Shown: positions 27,198 to 35,716, numbered from the stretch's first letter. The stretch is 64,000 nucleotides of DNA from Paraburkholderia ferrariae NBRC 106233 (GCF_000685035.1 NZ_BAYB01000013.1:186001-250000); one strand, 5' to 3'. Notes: generated by a model from the letters alone, not told the origin. A program made the numbers and translations.

Positions 27198-27677
27198 TCA
27201 GTTGTCGTCCGCGAGCACGTCGAGCGCCACGAGTTGCTCGTACAGTGCTCGCCGCGCACGCCAGTGCGACGCGCCCGCGAGACGTGCGTCGGCGCCCTCG
27301 AACGCGCCAATCGCATCGCGATCGTTCCAGTAGACGAGGCAGTCGCCACGTGCCTGCAATGCAGCCTCCGACGCATCGCGCTGCGTGACGACCTCGGGCT
27401 GGCACACGCCTCGCCCGAGCAGATAGTCGGCGCGATACAGCGGCGCGTCCCAGCCGTGGGCGTCGCCGATTGCGCAGATCGACGGGTACTGCGCCCGCGT
27501 GACGGCATCGGGCGTCGGCCCGGCGAATCCGAGCAGTTCGCGCGGCGTCGACACATCATGGATTTCCTCGGCATCGAGCGCGTCGGACGCCGCCACCTTG
27601 CGGACGAAATCCGCCTCGTCGTAGGCAAACCACGCCCTCGGTTGTTCGCCCGCCGGCATCTCCAGCACGTAAATCAC
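27198..27677 (-). CDS. Unknown protein of the nifHDK operon (159 aa)
   Basis: Not assigned to a known function. GTG start at 27677 gives IYVLEMPAGEQPRAWFAYDE; the rest alternates acidic helices and a QRDASEAALQARGDCLVYW segment. It has no signal peptide, membrane segment or metal motif. It is the fifth and last gene of nifH-D-K-orf106-orf159 and stops about 170 bases before the nifE promoter. Position suggests a nitrogenase-linked role; composition matches its neighbours. Confidence 0.7.
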   Translation of the reverse strand: MIYVLEMPAGEQPRAWFAYDEADFVRKVAASDALDAEEIHDVSTPRELLGFAGPTPDAVTRAQYPSICAIGDAHGWDAPLYRADYLLGRGVCQPEVVTQRDASEAALQARGDCLVYWNDRDAIGAFEGADARLAGASHWRARRALYEQLVALDVLADDN

Positions 27678-27719
27678 GCGTTGCCCTCCTCTGGACGGTT
27701 CACGCCAGTTCGCATGCCG

Positions 27720-28040
27720 CTACTCGACACCCTCTGCAGCCGTCCTGGCCCATACCGCTTGCCGGATGCGCCGCGCGATGCCGGACGAACTCGCATCGAA
27801 TTCACGCTGGGCCGCCGCCATCGTCCCCTGCGCGATGGCGGCCTGCTCGTGCGTCAGCGGCAGCCGACCGGCGACGTGCGTGGCGCCGGGCACGCCGCGC
27901 GCAATCGCCTGCCGGTTCGGGTGCTCGTCGAGCGGCACCAGGCGATCCGCCTCGCGCACGCCCGCGAGGCAGACCCAGCCGTCGATCACCTCGACCTTCC
28001 GGCCGTCCCGAGTGACTTTGACCAAAACCGGGGCTGCCAT
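27720..28040 (-). CDS. Unknown protein following nifK (106 aa)
   Basis: Starts MAAPVLVKVTRDGRKVEVID 13 bases after the nifK stop, then READRLVPLDEHPNRQAI and a helical C-terminus ending AAEGVE. No known domain recognised; it is not NifT, which is encoded separately near 38.1 kb. The tight spacing indicates co-transcription with nifHDK. Confidence 0.75.
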   Translation of the reverse strand: MAAPVLVKVTRDGRKVEVIDGWVCLAGVREADRLVPLDEHPNRQAIARGVPGATHVAGRLPLTHEQAAIAQGTMAAAQREFDASSSGIARRIRQAVWARTAAEGVE

Positions 28041-28053
28041 GGCTGTGCTCCGT

Positions 28054-29613
28054 TCAACGGATGATGTCGTAGCTGTAGTCGGTCTTCGCGGCCACGATCG
28101 TATTCGCGTCGAGCGTCTCGAAGAACTCGTCGAGCAAGGTCACGAGCATGCGCAGCGCGCCTTCATAGCCCCACGTCGGAAAGCGGTGATAGTGATGGCG
28201 ATCGAAGATCGGGAACACCATCCGGATCAGCGGCGTCTTCGTGTCGCGCTCCAGGTACTTGCCGTACGTGTTGCCGATCAGAAAGTCCACCGGCTCCGTG
28301 AAGAGCAGCGAGCGCATATGCCACAGGTCGCGCTTCGGATAGACCTTGCAGCCCGCGCCGTACGGCGATGCATCGAAGAGCGCCTGCACCTTCGCGGCCC
28401 AGGTGTCGTTGCCGTTGGTCGCGAGCACGTGCGCCGGTTCCGCACCGAGTTCGAGCAGGAACTCCGCGTAGCCGAGCATCTGGTCGGGATCGCCATACAG
28501 CGCGAAGCGCTTGCCATGCAGGTGAGCCTGACTGTCTGCCATCGCGTCGACAAGCTGGCCGCGCTCCTTTTCGAGCTCGGCGGGAATCGGCTTGCCCGTC
28601 ACGCGCGAGATTTCCATCAGGAAGCGGTCGGTGCCCGCCACGCCAACCGGCGCGTTCAGCACGACGACTTCCTGGCCATGTTCCGCGATGAACTTGCTGG
28701 TCTTCTCGCTGCAGAACTCCTGGAACACGAACGTCGCCTTTGCATTGAGCGCGCGCTCGACCTCTGCCTTGGTCGTGCCGCCCTCGTACATCCGGAACTC
28801 GCCGTCAGTCGGCGTATTCCACGTTTCGGACGGATCGCAGATCACATTGACCGTCACGCCGAACAGATCGAAGATCCGTCGAATCTCCTTCATGTTGCCG
28901 ACCACGAAGCCGTCGAAACCGCCGATGAAGTTCACGCTGTCGTCCGGCACGCGCACGAGCGGCGCCGCGGTGCCTGCCTTGCCGTCCCAGAAGTGCTTCA
29001 GGATGCCGAGCAGCGCATTGTCGTAGCCGGTGACGTGACTGCCGACGAACGCAGGCGTATGCGCGAACGGCACGTCGTAGTCTTCCGGCACGCTGCCCTT
29101 CTGCTTGCTGTTCTTGATGAACGCGTCGAGGTCGTCGCCGATCACCTCGGCCATGCACGTCGTCGAAACGGCGATCATCTCCGGCTTGTAAAGGTTGTAC
29201 GCGTTCGCGAGCCCGTCGATCATGTTGTTAAGGCCGCCGAATACCGCCGCGTCCTCGGTCATCGAAGAGCTCACGCACGACGTGGGCTCCTTGAAGTGCC
29301 GCGAAAAGTGCGACCGGTAGTACGCGACGCAGCCTTGCGAGCCGTGCACGAACGACAGCGTCTTGTGAAAACCGTTCGCCACGTACACGGCGCCGAGCGG
29401 CTGGCAAGCCTTGGCCGGATTCACGGTCAGCGAATCGCGGGCAAAGTTCTTCTCTTTGTAGTCTTCGGTCTTGGTCCACTCGACGATCTGCTTGACCGCC
29501 TCGTCGGGATGGTTGAATTCGAAGTTTTCCTTCTTGTTGCGAAAAATCTCCAGATACTCGGGCTCGCGGAACAACAGTTCGTGATCGAGAATCTTGTCGG
29601 CGGATTGGGGCAT
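28054..29613 (-). CDS. nifK: Nitrogenase MoFe protein beta subunit
   Basis: 519 residues. P-cluster region cysteines appear in VNPAKACQPLGAVYVANG, FVHGSQGCVAYYRSHFSRHF and STTCMAEVIGDDLDAF. The N-terminus starts at MPQSADKILDHELLF with a ribosome site CAGGAG. It forms the alpha2beta2 dinitrogenase with NifD, encoded 86 bases upstream in the same operon. No anomaly seen. Confidence 0.97.
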   Translation of the reverse strand: MPQSADKILDHELLFREPEYLEIFRNKKENFEFNHPDEAVKQIVEWTKTEDYKEKNFARDSLTVNPAKACQPLGAVYVANGFHKTLSFVHGSQGCVAYYRSHFSRHFKEPTSCVSSSMTEDAAVFGGLNNMIDGLANAYNLYKPEMIAVSTTCMAEVIGDDLDAFIKNSKQKGSVPEDYDVPFAHTPAFVGSHVTGYDNALLGILKHFWDGKAGTAAPLVRVPDDSVNFIGGFDGFVVGNMKEIRRIFDLFGVTVNVICDPSETWNTPTDGEFRMYEGGTTKAEVERALNAKATFVFQEFCSEKTSKFIAEHGQEVVVLNAPVGVAGTDRFLMEISRVTGKPIPAELEKERGQLVDAMADSQAHLHGKRFALYGDPDQMLGYAEFLLELGAEPAHVLATNGNDTWAAKVQALFDASPYGAGCKVYPKRDLWHMRSLLFTEPVDFLIGNTYGKYLERDTKTPLIRMVFPIFDRHHYHRFPTWGYEGALRMLVTLLDEFFETLDANTIVAAKTDYSYDIIR

Positions 29614-29699
29614 CACTGGCTCCTGAATCGGTAATCTGAACAGCCCGCGGGCGAAGCGCCGCTCGCGCGCCGCGGACTGGCTGCGTGAGGTCGGCCTCG

Positions 29700-31163
29700 T
29701 CAGGCGGCGCGCTTCCAGGGCGCTTTCGCAAGGCTCCAGACCGGGCTCGAAATCGCCATGTCCATGTCGCGCGCGAAGATGGCGAAGCCGTCGTAGCCGT
29801 GATACGGTCCGGAATAGTCCCAGCTGTGCATCTGGCGAAACGGCACACCCATCTTCTGGAACACGTACTTTTCCTTGATGCCCGAGCCGACGAGGTCCGG
29901 CTGCACCTGCTCGACGAACTTCTCGAATTCGTAGCCGGTCACGTCGTCGTAGATCAGCGTACCGTCCTTCACGTAATGCGTCGTGCGCTGGTAGTCGTCG
30001 TTGTGACCGAACTCGTAGCCGGTGCCTACCACGTCCATGCCGAGATCCTCGTAGGCGCCGATCACGTGGCGTGGACGCAGGCCGCCGACGAACAGCATCA
30101 CCTTCTTGCCTGCGAGACGCGGCTTGTACTTCGCGATCACCGCGTCCACTAGCGGGCGGTACTTCGCGATGACCCGTTCGGCGTTGGCCTTGATCGTGTC
30201 GTCGAAGTGGCTCGCGATTTCCCGCAGGCTCTTCTCGATCATCGTCGGGCCGAAGAAGTTGTATTCGACCCATGGAATCCCGTACTTTTCTTCCATGTGC
30301 CGGCTGATGTAGTTCATCGACCGGTAGCAATGCAGCACGTTGAGCTTCGCCTTCGGCGTGTTCTCCAGCTCGGCGATCGAGCCGTCGCCGGACCATTGCG
30401 CGATCACGCGCAGGCCGATTTCCTCGAGCAGAATGCGGCTCGACCACGCGTCGCCGCCGATGTTGTAGTCGCCGATGATCGCAACGTCGTACGGCGTCGA
30501 GGCAAGCTCGGGGCGCTTGCCTGTTTCCGTCTTGTCGAATACCCAGTCGCGGATCGCGTCGTTCGCGAGGTGGTGGCCGAGCGACTGGCTCACGCCGCGA
30601 AATCCCTCGCAGCGCACGGGCACGATCGTATGCCCTTCGTACTGCTGGCTCTTCTTCTTCGACACGGCCTCGATGTCGTCGCCGATCAGGCCGATCGGAC
30701 ACTCGCTCTGGATCGAGATGCCCTTGTTCAGCGGAAAGAGCGACTGGATCTCGTCGATGATCTTGTCGAGCTTCTTGTCGCCGCCGAACACGATGTCCTT
30801 TTCCTGGAAGTCCGACGTGAACTGCATCGTGACGAAGGTGTCGATGCCGGTGGTGCCGATGTAGTAATTGCGCCGCGCAGCCCACGAATACTGGCCGCAG
30901 CCGACCGGGCCGTGACTGATGTGAATCATGTCCTTGATCGGCCCCCAGACGACGCCCTTCGAGCCGGCATACGCGCAGCCGCGGATCGTCATCACGCCGG
31001 GCAGCGACTTGATATTGGACTTCACGCCACAGTCGGGCTTGCCGTCCTCGAAGGTGCCCAAATGCTTGGCGCGCCGCTTGGCCATTTTCTCGGGATAGGC
31101 CTTCAGCACTTCATCGATCAGGGCCTTGTTCGCGGCCTTGCGCTCTTCAACCGTGGCGGTCAT
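29700..31163 (-). CDS. nifD: Nitrogenase MoFe protein alpha subunit
   Basis: 487 residues. P-cluster cysteines lie in TIRGCAYAGSKGVVWGPI, HGPVGCGQYSWAARRNY and SECPIGLIGDDIEAV; the FeMo-co ligands are Cys in VLHCYRSMNYISRH and His in FRQMHSWDYSGPYHGYDG. Start ATG 31163 (MTATVEERK) is chosen over two upstream in-frame ATGs because GGAGC lies just before it. Second gene of nifHDK. Confidence 0.97.
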   Translation of the reverse strand: MTATVEERKAANKALIDEVLKAYPEKMAKRRAKHLGTFEDGKPDCGVKSNIKSLPGVMTIRGCAYAGSKGVVWGPIKDMIHISHGPVGCGQYSWAARRNYYIGTTGIDTFVTMQFTSDFQEKDIVFGGDKKLDKIIDEIQSLFPLNKGISIQSECPIGLIGDDIEAVSKKKSQQYEGHTIVPVRCEGFRGVSQSLGHHLANDAIRDWVFDKTETGKRPELASTPYDVAIIGDYNIGGDAWSSRILLEEIGLRVIAQWSGDGSIAELENTPKAKLNVLHCYRSMNYISRHMEEKYGIPWVEYNFFGPTMIEKSLREIASHFDDTIKANAERVIAKYRPLVDAVIAKYKPRLAGKKVMLFVGGLRPRHVIGAYEDLGMDVVGTGYEFGHNDDYQRTTHYVKDGTLIYDDVTGYEFEKFVEQVQPDLVGSGIKEKYVFQKMGVPFRQMHSWDYSGPYHGYDGFAIFARDMDMAISSPVWSLAKAPWKRAA

Positions 31164-31268
31164 GGAATGCTCCATACGTGAGGATTGTGCATCGCTGGCC
31201 CAGCCCGCGCGCATCGCCGGATACATGCGATGCCCACGATACGCGCGGGCGTGCGGCTCAGCGCGGGT

Positions 31269-32150
31269 TCAGGCGGACAGTTCGGCAGCCGTCTTGCCGA
31301 CCTGCGATTCGTCGATGGATTTCATGATGCCGTGCTCCATCAGCAGGTCTTCGAGCTGGTCCATCGTGATCGGCGTGGGAATCGTGCCGTTGCCCGCGTT
31401 GTTGTGCACTTTTTTCGCGAGCTGGCGATACTCGTTCGCCTGGTTCGATTCGGGCGCGAACTCGATCACCGTCATGCGGCGCAACTCCGCGTGCTGGACG
31501 ATGTTGTCGCGCGGCACGAAGTGGATCAGCCGCGACCCGAGCATGCCGGCCAGCGCTTCGGCAAGCTCCAGCTCCTTGTCGGTCTGGCGCTCGTTGCAGA
31601 CGAGGCCGCCGAGGCGCACGCCGCCGCTGTTCGCGTACTTGAGAATGCCCTTCGAGATGTTGTTGGCCGCGTACATCGCCATCATCTCGCCCGACATCAC
31701 GATGTAGATTTCCTGCGCCTTGTTTTCGCGAATCGGCATCGCGAAGCCGCCGCACACCACGTCGCCGAGCACGTCGTACGAGACGTAGTCGACGCCTTCG
31801 TATGCGCCGTTTTCTTCGAGGAAGTTGATGGACGTGATGACGCCGCGGCCCGCGCAGCCGACGCCCGGTTCGGGACCGCCCGACTCGACGCAGCGGATGT
31901 CCTTGTAGCCGATCTTCATCACGTCATCGAGTTCGAGGTCCTCGACCGAGCCGGCTTCCGCCGCGAGCGAGAGGATCGTGTCCTGCGCCTTGGCGTGCAG
32001 GATCAGGCGCGTCGAGTCGGCCTTCGGGTCGCAGCCGACAATCAGGATCTTCTGCCCGAGTTCGGTGAGCGCCGCCAGCGTGTTCTGCGACGTCGTGGAC
32101 TTGCCGATGCCGCCTTTACCGTAAAAGGCAATTTGCCGAAGTTGAGACAT
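31269..32150 (-). CDS. nifH: Nitrogenase iron protein (dinitrogenase reductase)
   Basis: 293 residues with P-loop YGKGGIGKSTTSQN, switch I/II motifs, and the two Cys that bind the bridging [4Fe-4S] cluster (GVGCAGRGVITS and DVVCGGFAMPI). The Arg of GCAGRG, target of ADP-ribosylation by DraT where present, is conserved. Ribosome site GGAGAA precedes ATG 32150. First gene of nifHDK, with a sigma-54 promoter about 160 bases upstream giving a long leader. Confidence 0.98.
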   Translation of the reverse strand: MSQLRQIAFYGKGGIGKSTTSQNTLAALTELGQKILIVGCDPKADSTRLILHAKAQDTILSLAAEAGSVEDLELDDVMKIGYKDIRCVESGGPEPGVGCAGRGVITSINFLEENGAYEGVDYVSYDVLGDVVCGGFAMPIRENKAQEIYIVMSGEMMAMYAANNISKGILKYANSGGVRLGGLVCNERQTDKELELAEALAGMLGSRLIHFVPRDNIVQHAELRRMTVIEFAPESNQANEYRQLAKKVHNNAGNGTIPTPITMDQLEDLLMEHGIMKSIDESQVGKTAAELSA

Positions 32151-32311
32151 TGAGGTTCTCCAGTTCAGGAAAAAGGTTGAAACCAGGGTGGCGAATCAGT
32201 TGCGAATCAGGGCTGCAATGCCGCGACCATGTCCTGAGCCTGCCGTGTCCGTATGGTCTTCTTCTGTCGACTCACGCATCAGCCGGAGTGTGTCCGCGCG
32301 GACCGCTCCAG

Positions 32312-32327
32312 TGCAGCTTCCGTGCCA
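32312..32327 (-). promoter_or_regulatory. Sigma-54 -24/-12 promoter of nifHDK
   Basis: On the minus strand TGGCACGGAAGCTGCA: a perfect TGGCACG -24 block and a -12 block with one mismatch, GG-N10-GC spacing correct. The predicted transcript starts near 32301 and has an untranslated leader of about 150 bases before nifH. Confidence 0.85.
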
Positions 32328-32408
32328 TGTCGGCCCGAAACTTCGGAATCCCCGGTAAAACCTGGCCCGCGGCGCCGTTCGGCTGGCCGCGACGACTGCC
32401 GGCCGCCG

Positions 32409-32424
32409 TGTCGGCTTCCCGACA
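32409..32424. promoter_or_regulatory. NifA upstream activator sequence shared by two promoters
   Basis: TGTCGGCTTCCCGACA is a perfect TGT-N10-ACA site and is itself nearly palindromic. It lies 81 bases from the nifH -24 element on one side and 83 bases from the globin -24 element on the other, the distance expected for activation by DNA looping in both directions. Confidence 0.85.
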
Positions 32425-32507
32425 AAGCGTGCGCGTTTCGTCGCAAACAACACCGACGCCGCACCGCTTCGCCCCCGCGTGACTGCCGTATCCGGCCGTT
32501 TCGTCGC

Positions 32508-32523
32508 TGGTACGGTTGTTGCA
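32508..32523 (+). promoter_or_regulatory. Sigma-54 -24/-12 promoter of the globin operon
   Basis: TGGTACGGTTGTTGCA matches TGGCACG-N4-TTGCW with one mismatch and correct spacing. The predicted start near 32534 is only about 3 bases before the ATG at 32537. Confidence 0.85.
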
Positions 32524-32536
32524 CTGAAGTGCGGCC

Positions 32537-32956
32537 ATGAACCCGCCCACCATTCCTGTTGTCGACGTGCGCCCCGCCGCGACGCATTTCGAGTCCATCG
32601 GCGCAGAGCCCGCCGTCATACGCATCGTCGATGCGTTCTACCGGCAGATGGACACGCGGCCCGAGGCGCGCGAGATCCGCGCGATGCACGGCCCCGACCT
32701 CGCGCCGGTCAAGGCCGTGCTCGTCCGGTACCTGTGCGAATGGCTCGGCGGCCCGAAACACTATTCAGTCGAACGCGGCCACCCGCGGCTGCGCATGCGC
32801 CATGCGGCATTTCCGATCGGCGCCGCCGAGCGCGACGCGTGGCTCGCCTGCATGCGCGCGGCGCTCGACGAGACCGGCACCGACTGCGCCCTGCGCGACA
32901 TGCTGATGCAGGCGTTCTTCAGGATTGCAGACTGGATGCGCAACACCGGCAACTGA
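32537..32956 (+). CDS. Group II-type truncated haemoglobin
   Basis: 139 residues with the truncated globin core: ATHFESIGAEPAVIRIVDAFY, YLCEWLGGPKHYSVERGHP and RLRMRHAAFPIG, where the His of RH is the expected proximal heme ligand. Such globins bind or detoxify O2/NO; here control by sigma-54 and NifA suggests protection or respiration support during N2 fixation. Start ATG 32537 is almost at the predicted transcript 5' end and has no ribosome site; GTG 32567 is an internal alternative. Confidence 0.85.
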   Translation: MNPPTIPVVDVRPAATHFESIGAEPAVIRIVDAFYRQMDTRPEAREIRAMHGPDLAPVKAVLVRYLCEWLGGPKHYSVERGHPRLRMRHAAFPIGAAERDAWLACMRAALDETGTDCALRDMLMQAFFRIADWMRNTGN

Positions 32957-33038
32957 GCTGCCATGCTTTCCCGATGAAGTACCCACCGGCGTCCTGCGAA
33001 GCCGCCGTCTCCGATCTCAAGAATCCAAGGAATCCGTC

Positions 33039-33647
33039 ATGACCGAAACGCTTATCCGCAAGGAACTCGAGAACACCGCCCTCGCCCGCCTCGAACACGA
33101 AGGCCGTCTGCTCAACCCGGTCTTCAAGGGACTCACGAACACGTTCGGCCGGGTTGGCTTTCGTGGCGAGCTCGCGCTGCGCTTCGCGCCGAAGCTCGCC
33201 GACGAGGCGCGCCCGCCCGAGCTTTCCTGCGAGCAGGTAATGGCCGTCGCGCTCGCGGGCGAACAGCATCTGCCGTTCTTCGCGGGCTGGCTGTTGAGTT
33301 TCGAATCGTTGAAGGACGTGGCGGAAGTGCTCGGCGACACCCTGTCGGCAGGCGGCAAGTACTTCCTGTTCTGCGACAACATCGACCTCACCAGGCGTTA
33401 TCAGGTGCCGTACAAGGGCGCGATGTTCTATGTGCTGCCGATCCTCGAATCGACGGTCTACAACGAACTGCTCGAACTGCTCTACCTGGAGAAGAACGAA
33501 CTGAAGAAGAAGGACACGGCAGGCAAGCTCGACGCGGTGGCCGACACTGCCATGAAGTTCGACGTGACCTTCGACACGATCACCTACGCGGAGGGACTCG
33601 AACTGATGGGACCGGTACGCAACACCAACGAAAACCGGCCTGTTTGA
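33039..33647 (+). CDS. Unknown protein of the globin-ankyrin operon (202 aa)
   Basis: Not recognised. MTETLIRKELENTALARLEH starts a soluble, mostly helical protein; blocks such as AGEQHLPFFAGWLLSFESLK and AGGKYFLFCDNIDLTRRY recur as hydrophobic/aromatic stretches, and a Lys-rich stretch (EKNELKKKD) precedes the C-terminus. No Cys cluster, P-loop or signal peptide. It lies 82 bases after the globin gene and before an ankyrin protein, all likely NifA-driven. Confidence 0.75.
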   Translation: MTETLIRKELENTALARLEHEGRLLNPVFKGLTNTFGRVGFRGELALRFAPKLADEARPPELSCEQVMAVALAGEQHLPFFAGWLLSFESLKDVAEVLGDTLSAGGKYFLFCDNIDLTRRYQVPYKGAMFYVLPILESTVYNELLELLYLEKNELKKKDTAGKLDAVADTAMKFDVTFDTITYAEGLELMGPVRNTNENRPV

Positions 33648-33731
33648 ATGCAGATCGAGCCGGAGGCCGGGGCGCTGCCGCCGCGCCTTCAGCCGTCCCA
33701 CGATACCCCTTCTCCGAGCCGGAGCGCGATC

Positions 33732-34355
33732 ATGTCCCTGCATGCCGAGACCGTCCCCGTCACGTGTGTCAAGCGCGTCACGCGCGAAAGCGCAAGCTGC
33801 CGGGCTTCGCCCCCCACCGATGCGAACCCGCGACAGAGCGCAAGCGCCGCGCTTGCGGCCTGGCTCTCGGGCCACGACTTCCCTGATGTCCACTCGCGCG
33901 GCATCGGTGGCGTCACGCCATTGATGCTGGCAGCGCTGCATGGCGAGGACTCGCTGGTTGACGCGCTGCTCGACGCGGGCGCGCGCTACGGCGCGCTCGA
34001 CGACGAAGGCAACCACGCACTCTGGTACGCGTGTCTTGCCGGCGCACCTGCGCCGATCCTGCGGCTGATCGAGGCGGGTATCGAAATCGATCACGCGAAC
34101 GACCACGACATCACATGCCTGATGCAGGCGGCCGCCAGCGGGCGGGTCGAGGTCATGCATCTGCTGTTGTCGCTTGGCGCGAGCGAAGGCGTGTTTGCCC
34201 CGGACGGGCGCGACGCGCTCGACATGGCCGCCGATCGCGGCTTCGAGTTGCTGCGAACGGCACGCCGGCTCGGCGACGCGAAACCGGGAACGCAAGGCGT
34301 CGAAGCCGGGCGTGCCGCGATTGCCGCCGACGCCTGCACAGACAAGGCCGCGTGA
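33732..34355 (+). CDS. Ankyrin-repeat protein
   Basis: 207 residues with about four ankyrin repeats (GVTPLMLAALHGEDSLVDAL, LLDAGARYGALDDEGNHALW, TCLMQAAASGRVEVMHLLL and GRDALDMAADRG). A protein-binding scaffold with no catalytic domain. ATG 33732 has GGAG 7 bases upstream; an earlier ATG at 33648 directly follows the previous stop (TGAATG) and could extend it by 28 residues. Ankyrin genes of this kind occur in other betaproteobacterial nif clusters; partner unknown. Confidence 0.85.
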   Translation: MSLHAETVPVTCVKRVTRESASCRASPPTDANPRQSASAALAAWLSGHDFPDVHSRGIGGVTPLMLAALHGEDSLVDALLDAGARYGALDDEGNHALWYACLAGAPAPILRLIEAGIEIDHANDHDITCLMQAAASGRVEVMHLLLSLGASEGVFAPDGRDALDMAADRGFELLRTARRLGDAKPGTQGVEAGRAAIAADACTDKAA

Positions 34356-34429
34356 CGCACAGGCAGACCACGCCCGGACGCGTTCGACTGTGGCACCCAC
34401 ATCAGGACTTGACGCCAGGACTTCACACC

Positions 34430-34864
34430 ATGACACACATTACGTTCTACGAAAAACCCGGATGCGGCGGCAATGCAAAACAAAGAGCGCTGCTCGTCGC
34501 CGCGGGCCATACGCTGGAGGTGCGCAATCTGCTGCGCTGGCGCTGGACGCCGAGAACGCTGTTCGCGTTTCTCGAACCGCTGCCGGTGCACGAGTGGTTC
34601 AACCGCGCCGCGCCGGACATCAAGTCAGGGCGGATCACGCCCGAATCGCTGGACGCCGGGAGCGCGCTCGCCCTGCTGCTCGCCCAGCCGCTGCTGATTC
34701 GCAGGCCGCTGATGGAAGCGGACAACACGCGCATGGTGGGCTTCGATACGGCGCGCGTTCACGCGTGGGTCGGACTCGCACTGCCCGAAGGCCTCGGCCA
34801 CCCACCGCGATCGTTCGAAGGCTGCGCCGCCGCGACGGGCGATTGTGCCGCCGCCGCTCATTGA
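34430..34864 (+). CDS. ArsC/Spx-family nitrogenase-associated protein (NifO-like)
   Basis: 144 residues of the thioredoxin-fold ArsC/Spx family: ITFYEKPGCGGNAKQRALL has one Cys (C-GG-N) in place of CxxC, then HTLEVRNLL and a C-terminal RRPLMEADNTRMVGFD, matching nitrogenase-associated ArsC-like proteins (NifO). In Azotobacter NifO influences Mo allocation between nitrogenase and nitrate reductase; that role is only inferred here. Confidence 0.8.
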   Translation: MTHITFYEKPGCGGNAKQRALLVAAGHTLEVRNLLRWRWTPRTLFAFLEPLPVHEWFNRAAPDIKSGRITPESLDAGSALALLLAQPLLIRRPLMEADNTRMVGFDTARVHAWVGLALPEGLGHPPRSFEGCAAATGDCAAAAH

Positions 34865-34878
34865 ACAGGAATGCCGCG

Positions 34879-35121
34879 ATGCCGCTTTACGACTATCAAT
34901 GCCGCAATTGCCACTTGCACTTCGAAGCGCTGGTGCGTGCCGGGACGACGCCGCTCTGCCCCCATTGCGGCGGCTCCCTGCTCGACAAACAGGTCAGCGC
35001 GCCCGCGCCGCCGGGCCGCAGCAAGGCGATCATCGCGTCGGCGCGCCGCCAGGCCGCGCGCGAAGGGCATCTGAGCCACTACTCGGCGGCCGGGCGCAAG
35101 AAGCTGCTGGGCCAAAGCTGA
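34879..35121 (+). CDS. FmdB-type zinc-ribbon protein
   Basis: 80-residue protein with MPLYDYQCRNCHLHFEALV and LCPHCGGSLL, the two CxxC knuckles of the FmdB/regulatory zinc ribbon. Last gene of the plus-strand globin operon, 14 bases after the ArsC-like gene, and followed by a hairpin at 35124. Confidence 0.88.
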   Translation: MPLYDYQCRNCHLHFEALVRAGTTPLCPHCGGSLLDKQVSAPAPPGRSKAIIASARRQAAREGHLSHYSAAGRKKLLGQS

Positions 35122-35123
35122 AA

Positions 35124-35152
35124 GACCGCCGTGCGCCAACTGCGCGGCGGTC
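35124..35152. terminator. Hairpin between convergent transcription units
   Basis: Perfect 8-bp stem GACCGCCG/CGGCGGTC with a 13-base loop, preceded by AAA and followed by AAAT, between the fmdB-like gene and the convergent remnant. It lacks a proper U-run in either direction, so termination is likely but weak. Confidence 0.5.
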
Positions 35153-35404
35153 AAATCGTCATCTGGAACAGCGGGCCCTGGCGCTGGCGATGTAGGCGCA
35201 GCCAAAGCAGCGTGGCCGGCGCGAGCGCAACAACTCATCGCGCGCGAGCCCTTCGACGAGCGTCATCACGACCACACCCGACTGCTCGACGATCGACAGG
35301 CGTGCGCTGTCCTCGATCGTGCGCGCCCCGCTCATACCGGTCCAGCCATGCGTGGCTCAGCACCAATGATGGCGATATCGAGCGGCGGCGCCTCGGTGGC
35401 GGTC
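35151..35404 (-). pseudogene. Possible decayed small gene
   Basis: Three minus-strand frames carry protein-like pieces that join into one chain: TEAPPLDIAIIGAEPRMAGPV, then RTIEDSARLSIVEQSGVVVM, then VVALAPATLLWLRLHRQRQ ending at a TGA at 35151. Two frame changes are needed to join them. No family name recognised. It lies downstream of the ferredoxin at the end of the nifB operon and may be a lost last gene. Confidence 0.3.
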
Positions 35405-35419
35405 ATCGCCGATGTCCCA

Positions 35420-35716
35420 TCAGACAAAGCCTAGCAGCTCGACGGTCACGGGCTCCTCGCCGAGCACCGCCTGGCACGCGAGGCGCGACTTCGACCCGAC
35501 ACCGACAATCGAGTCGAGCTTCTCGTTCTCCATCCGTTGAATCTTCGAGAGACTCTTGCGCCCTTCCTGTACAAACAAGTGGCACGCTCCGCATTCGGCC
35601 TTGCCGTCGCACTTGTGCGCGATGGGTTCGCCCGCATCGAGCAGGGCTTTCAGCAGCGTGGCGCCGGTCGTCGCGTCATAGGTCTTGCCCGAAGGCAGTA
35701 CGGTCAGTATCGTCAT
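35420..35716 (-). CDS. Plant-type [2Fe-2S] ferredoxin
   Basis: 98 residues with the C-x5-C-x2-C and distal Cys set (HKCDGKAECGACHLFVQEG and SRLACQAVL). Last intact gene of the nifB operon; ribosome site unusual but ATG 35716 is the only good start. A probable electron carrier for nitrogenase or assembly steps. Confidence 0.88.
   Translation of the reverse strand: MTILTVLPSGKTYDATTGATLLKALLDAGEPIAHKCDGKAECGACHLFVQEGRKSLSKIQRMENEKLDSIVGVGSKSRLACQAVLGEEPVTVELLGFV

Noticed and set aside
27720..28040. NifT for the gene after nifK
   Set aside because: nifT often follows nifK, but this protein has no NifT sequence; the true NifT is at 38059-38277.
32214..32229. Sigma-54-like element TGGTCGCGGCATTGCA (minus) close to nifH
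   Set aside because: Has GG and TTGCA in phase, but the -24 core is poor; the element at 32312-32327 is far better and sits at the right distance from the NifA site.
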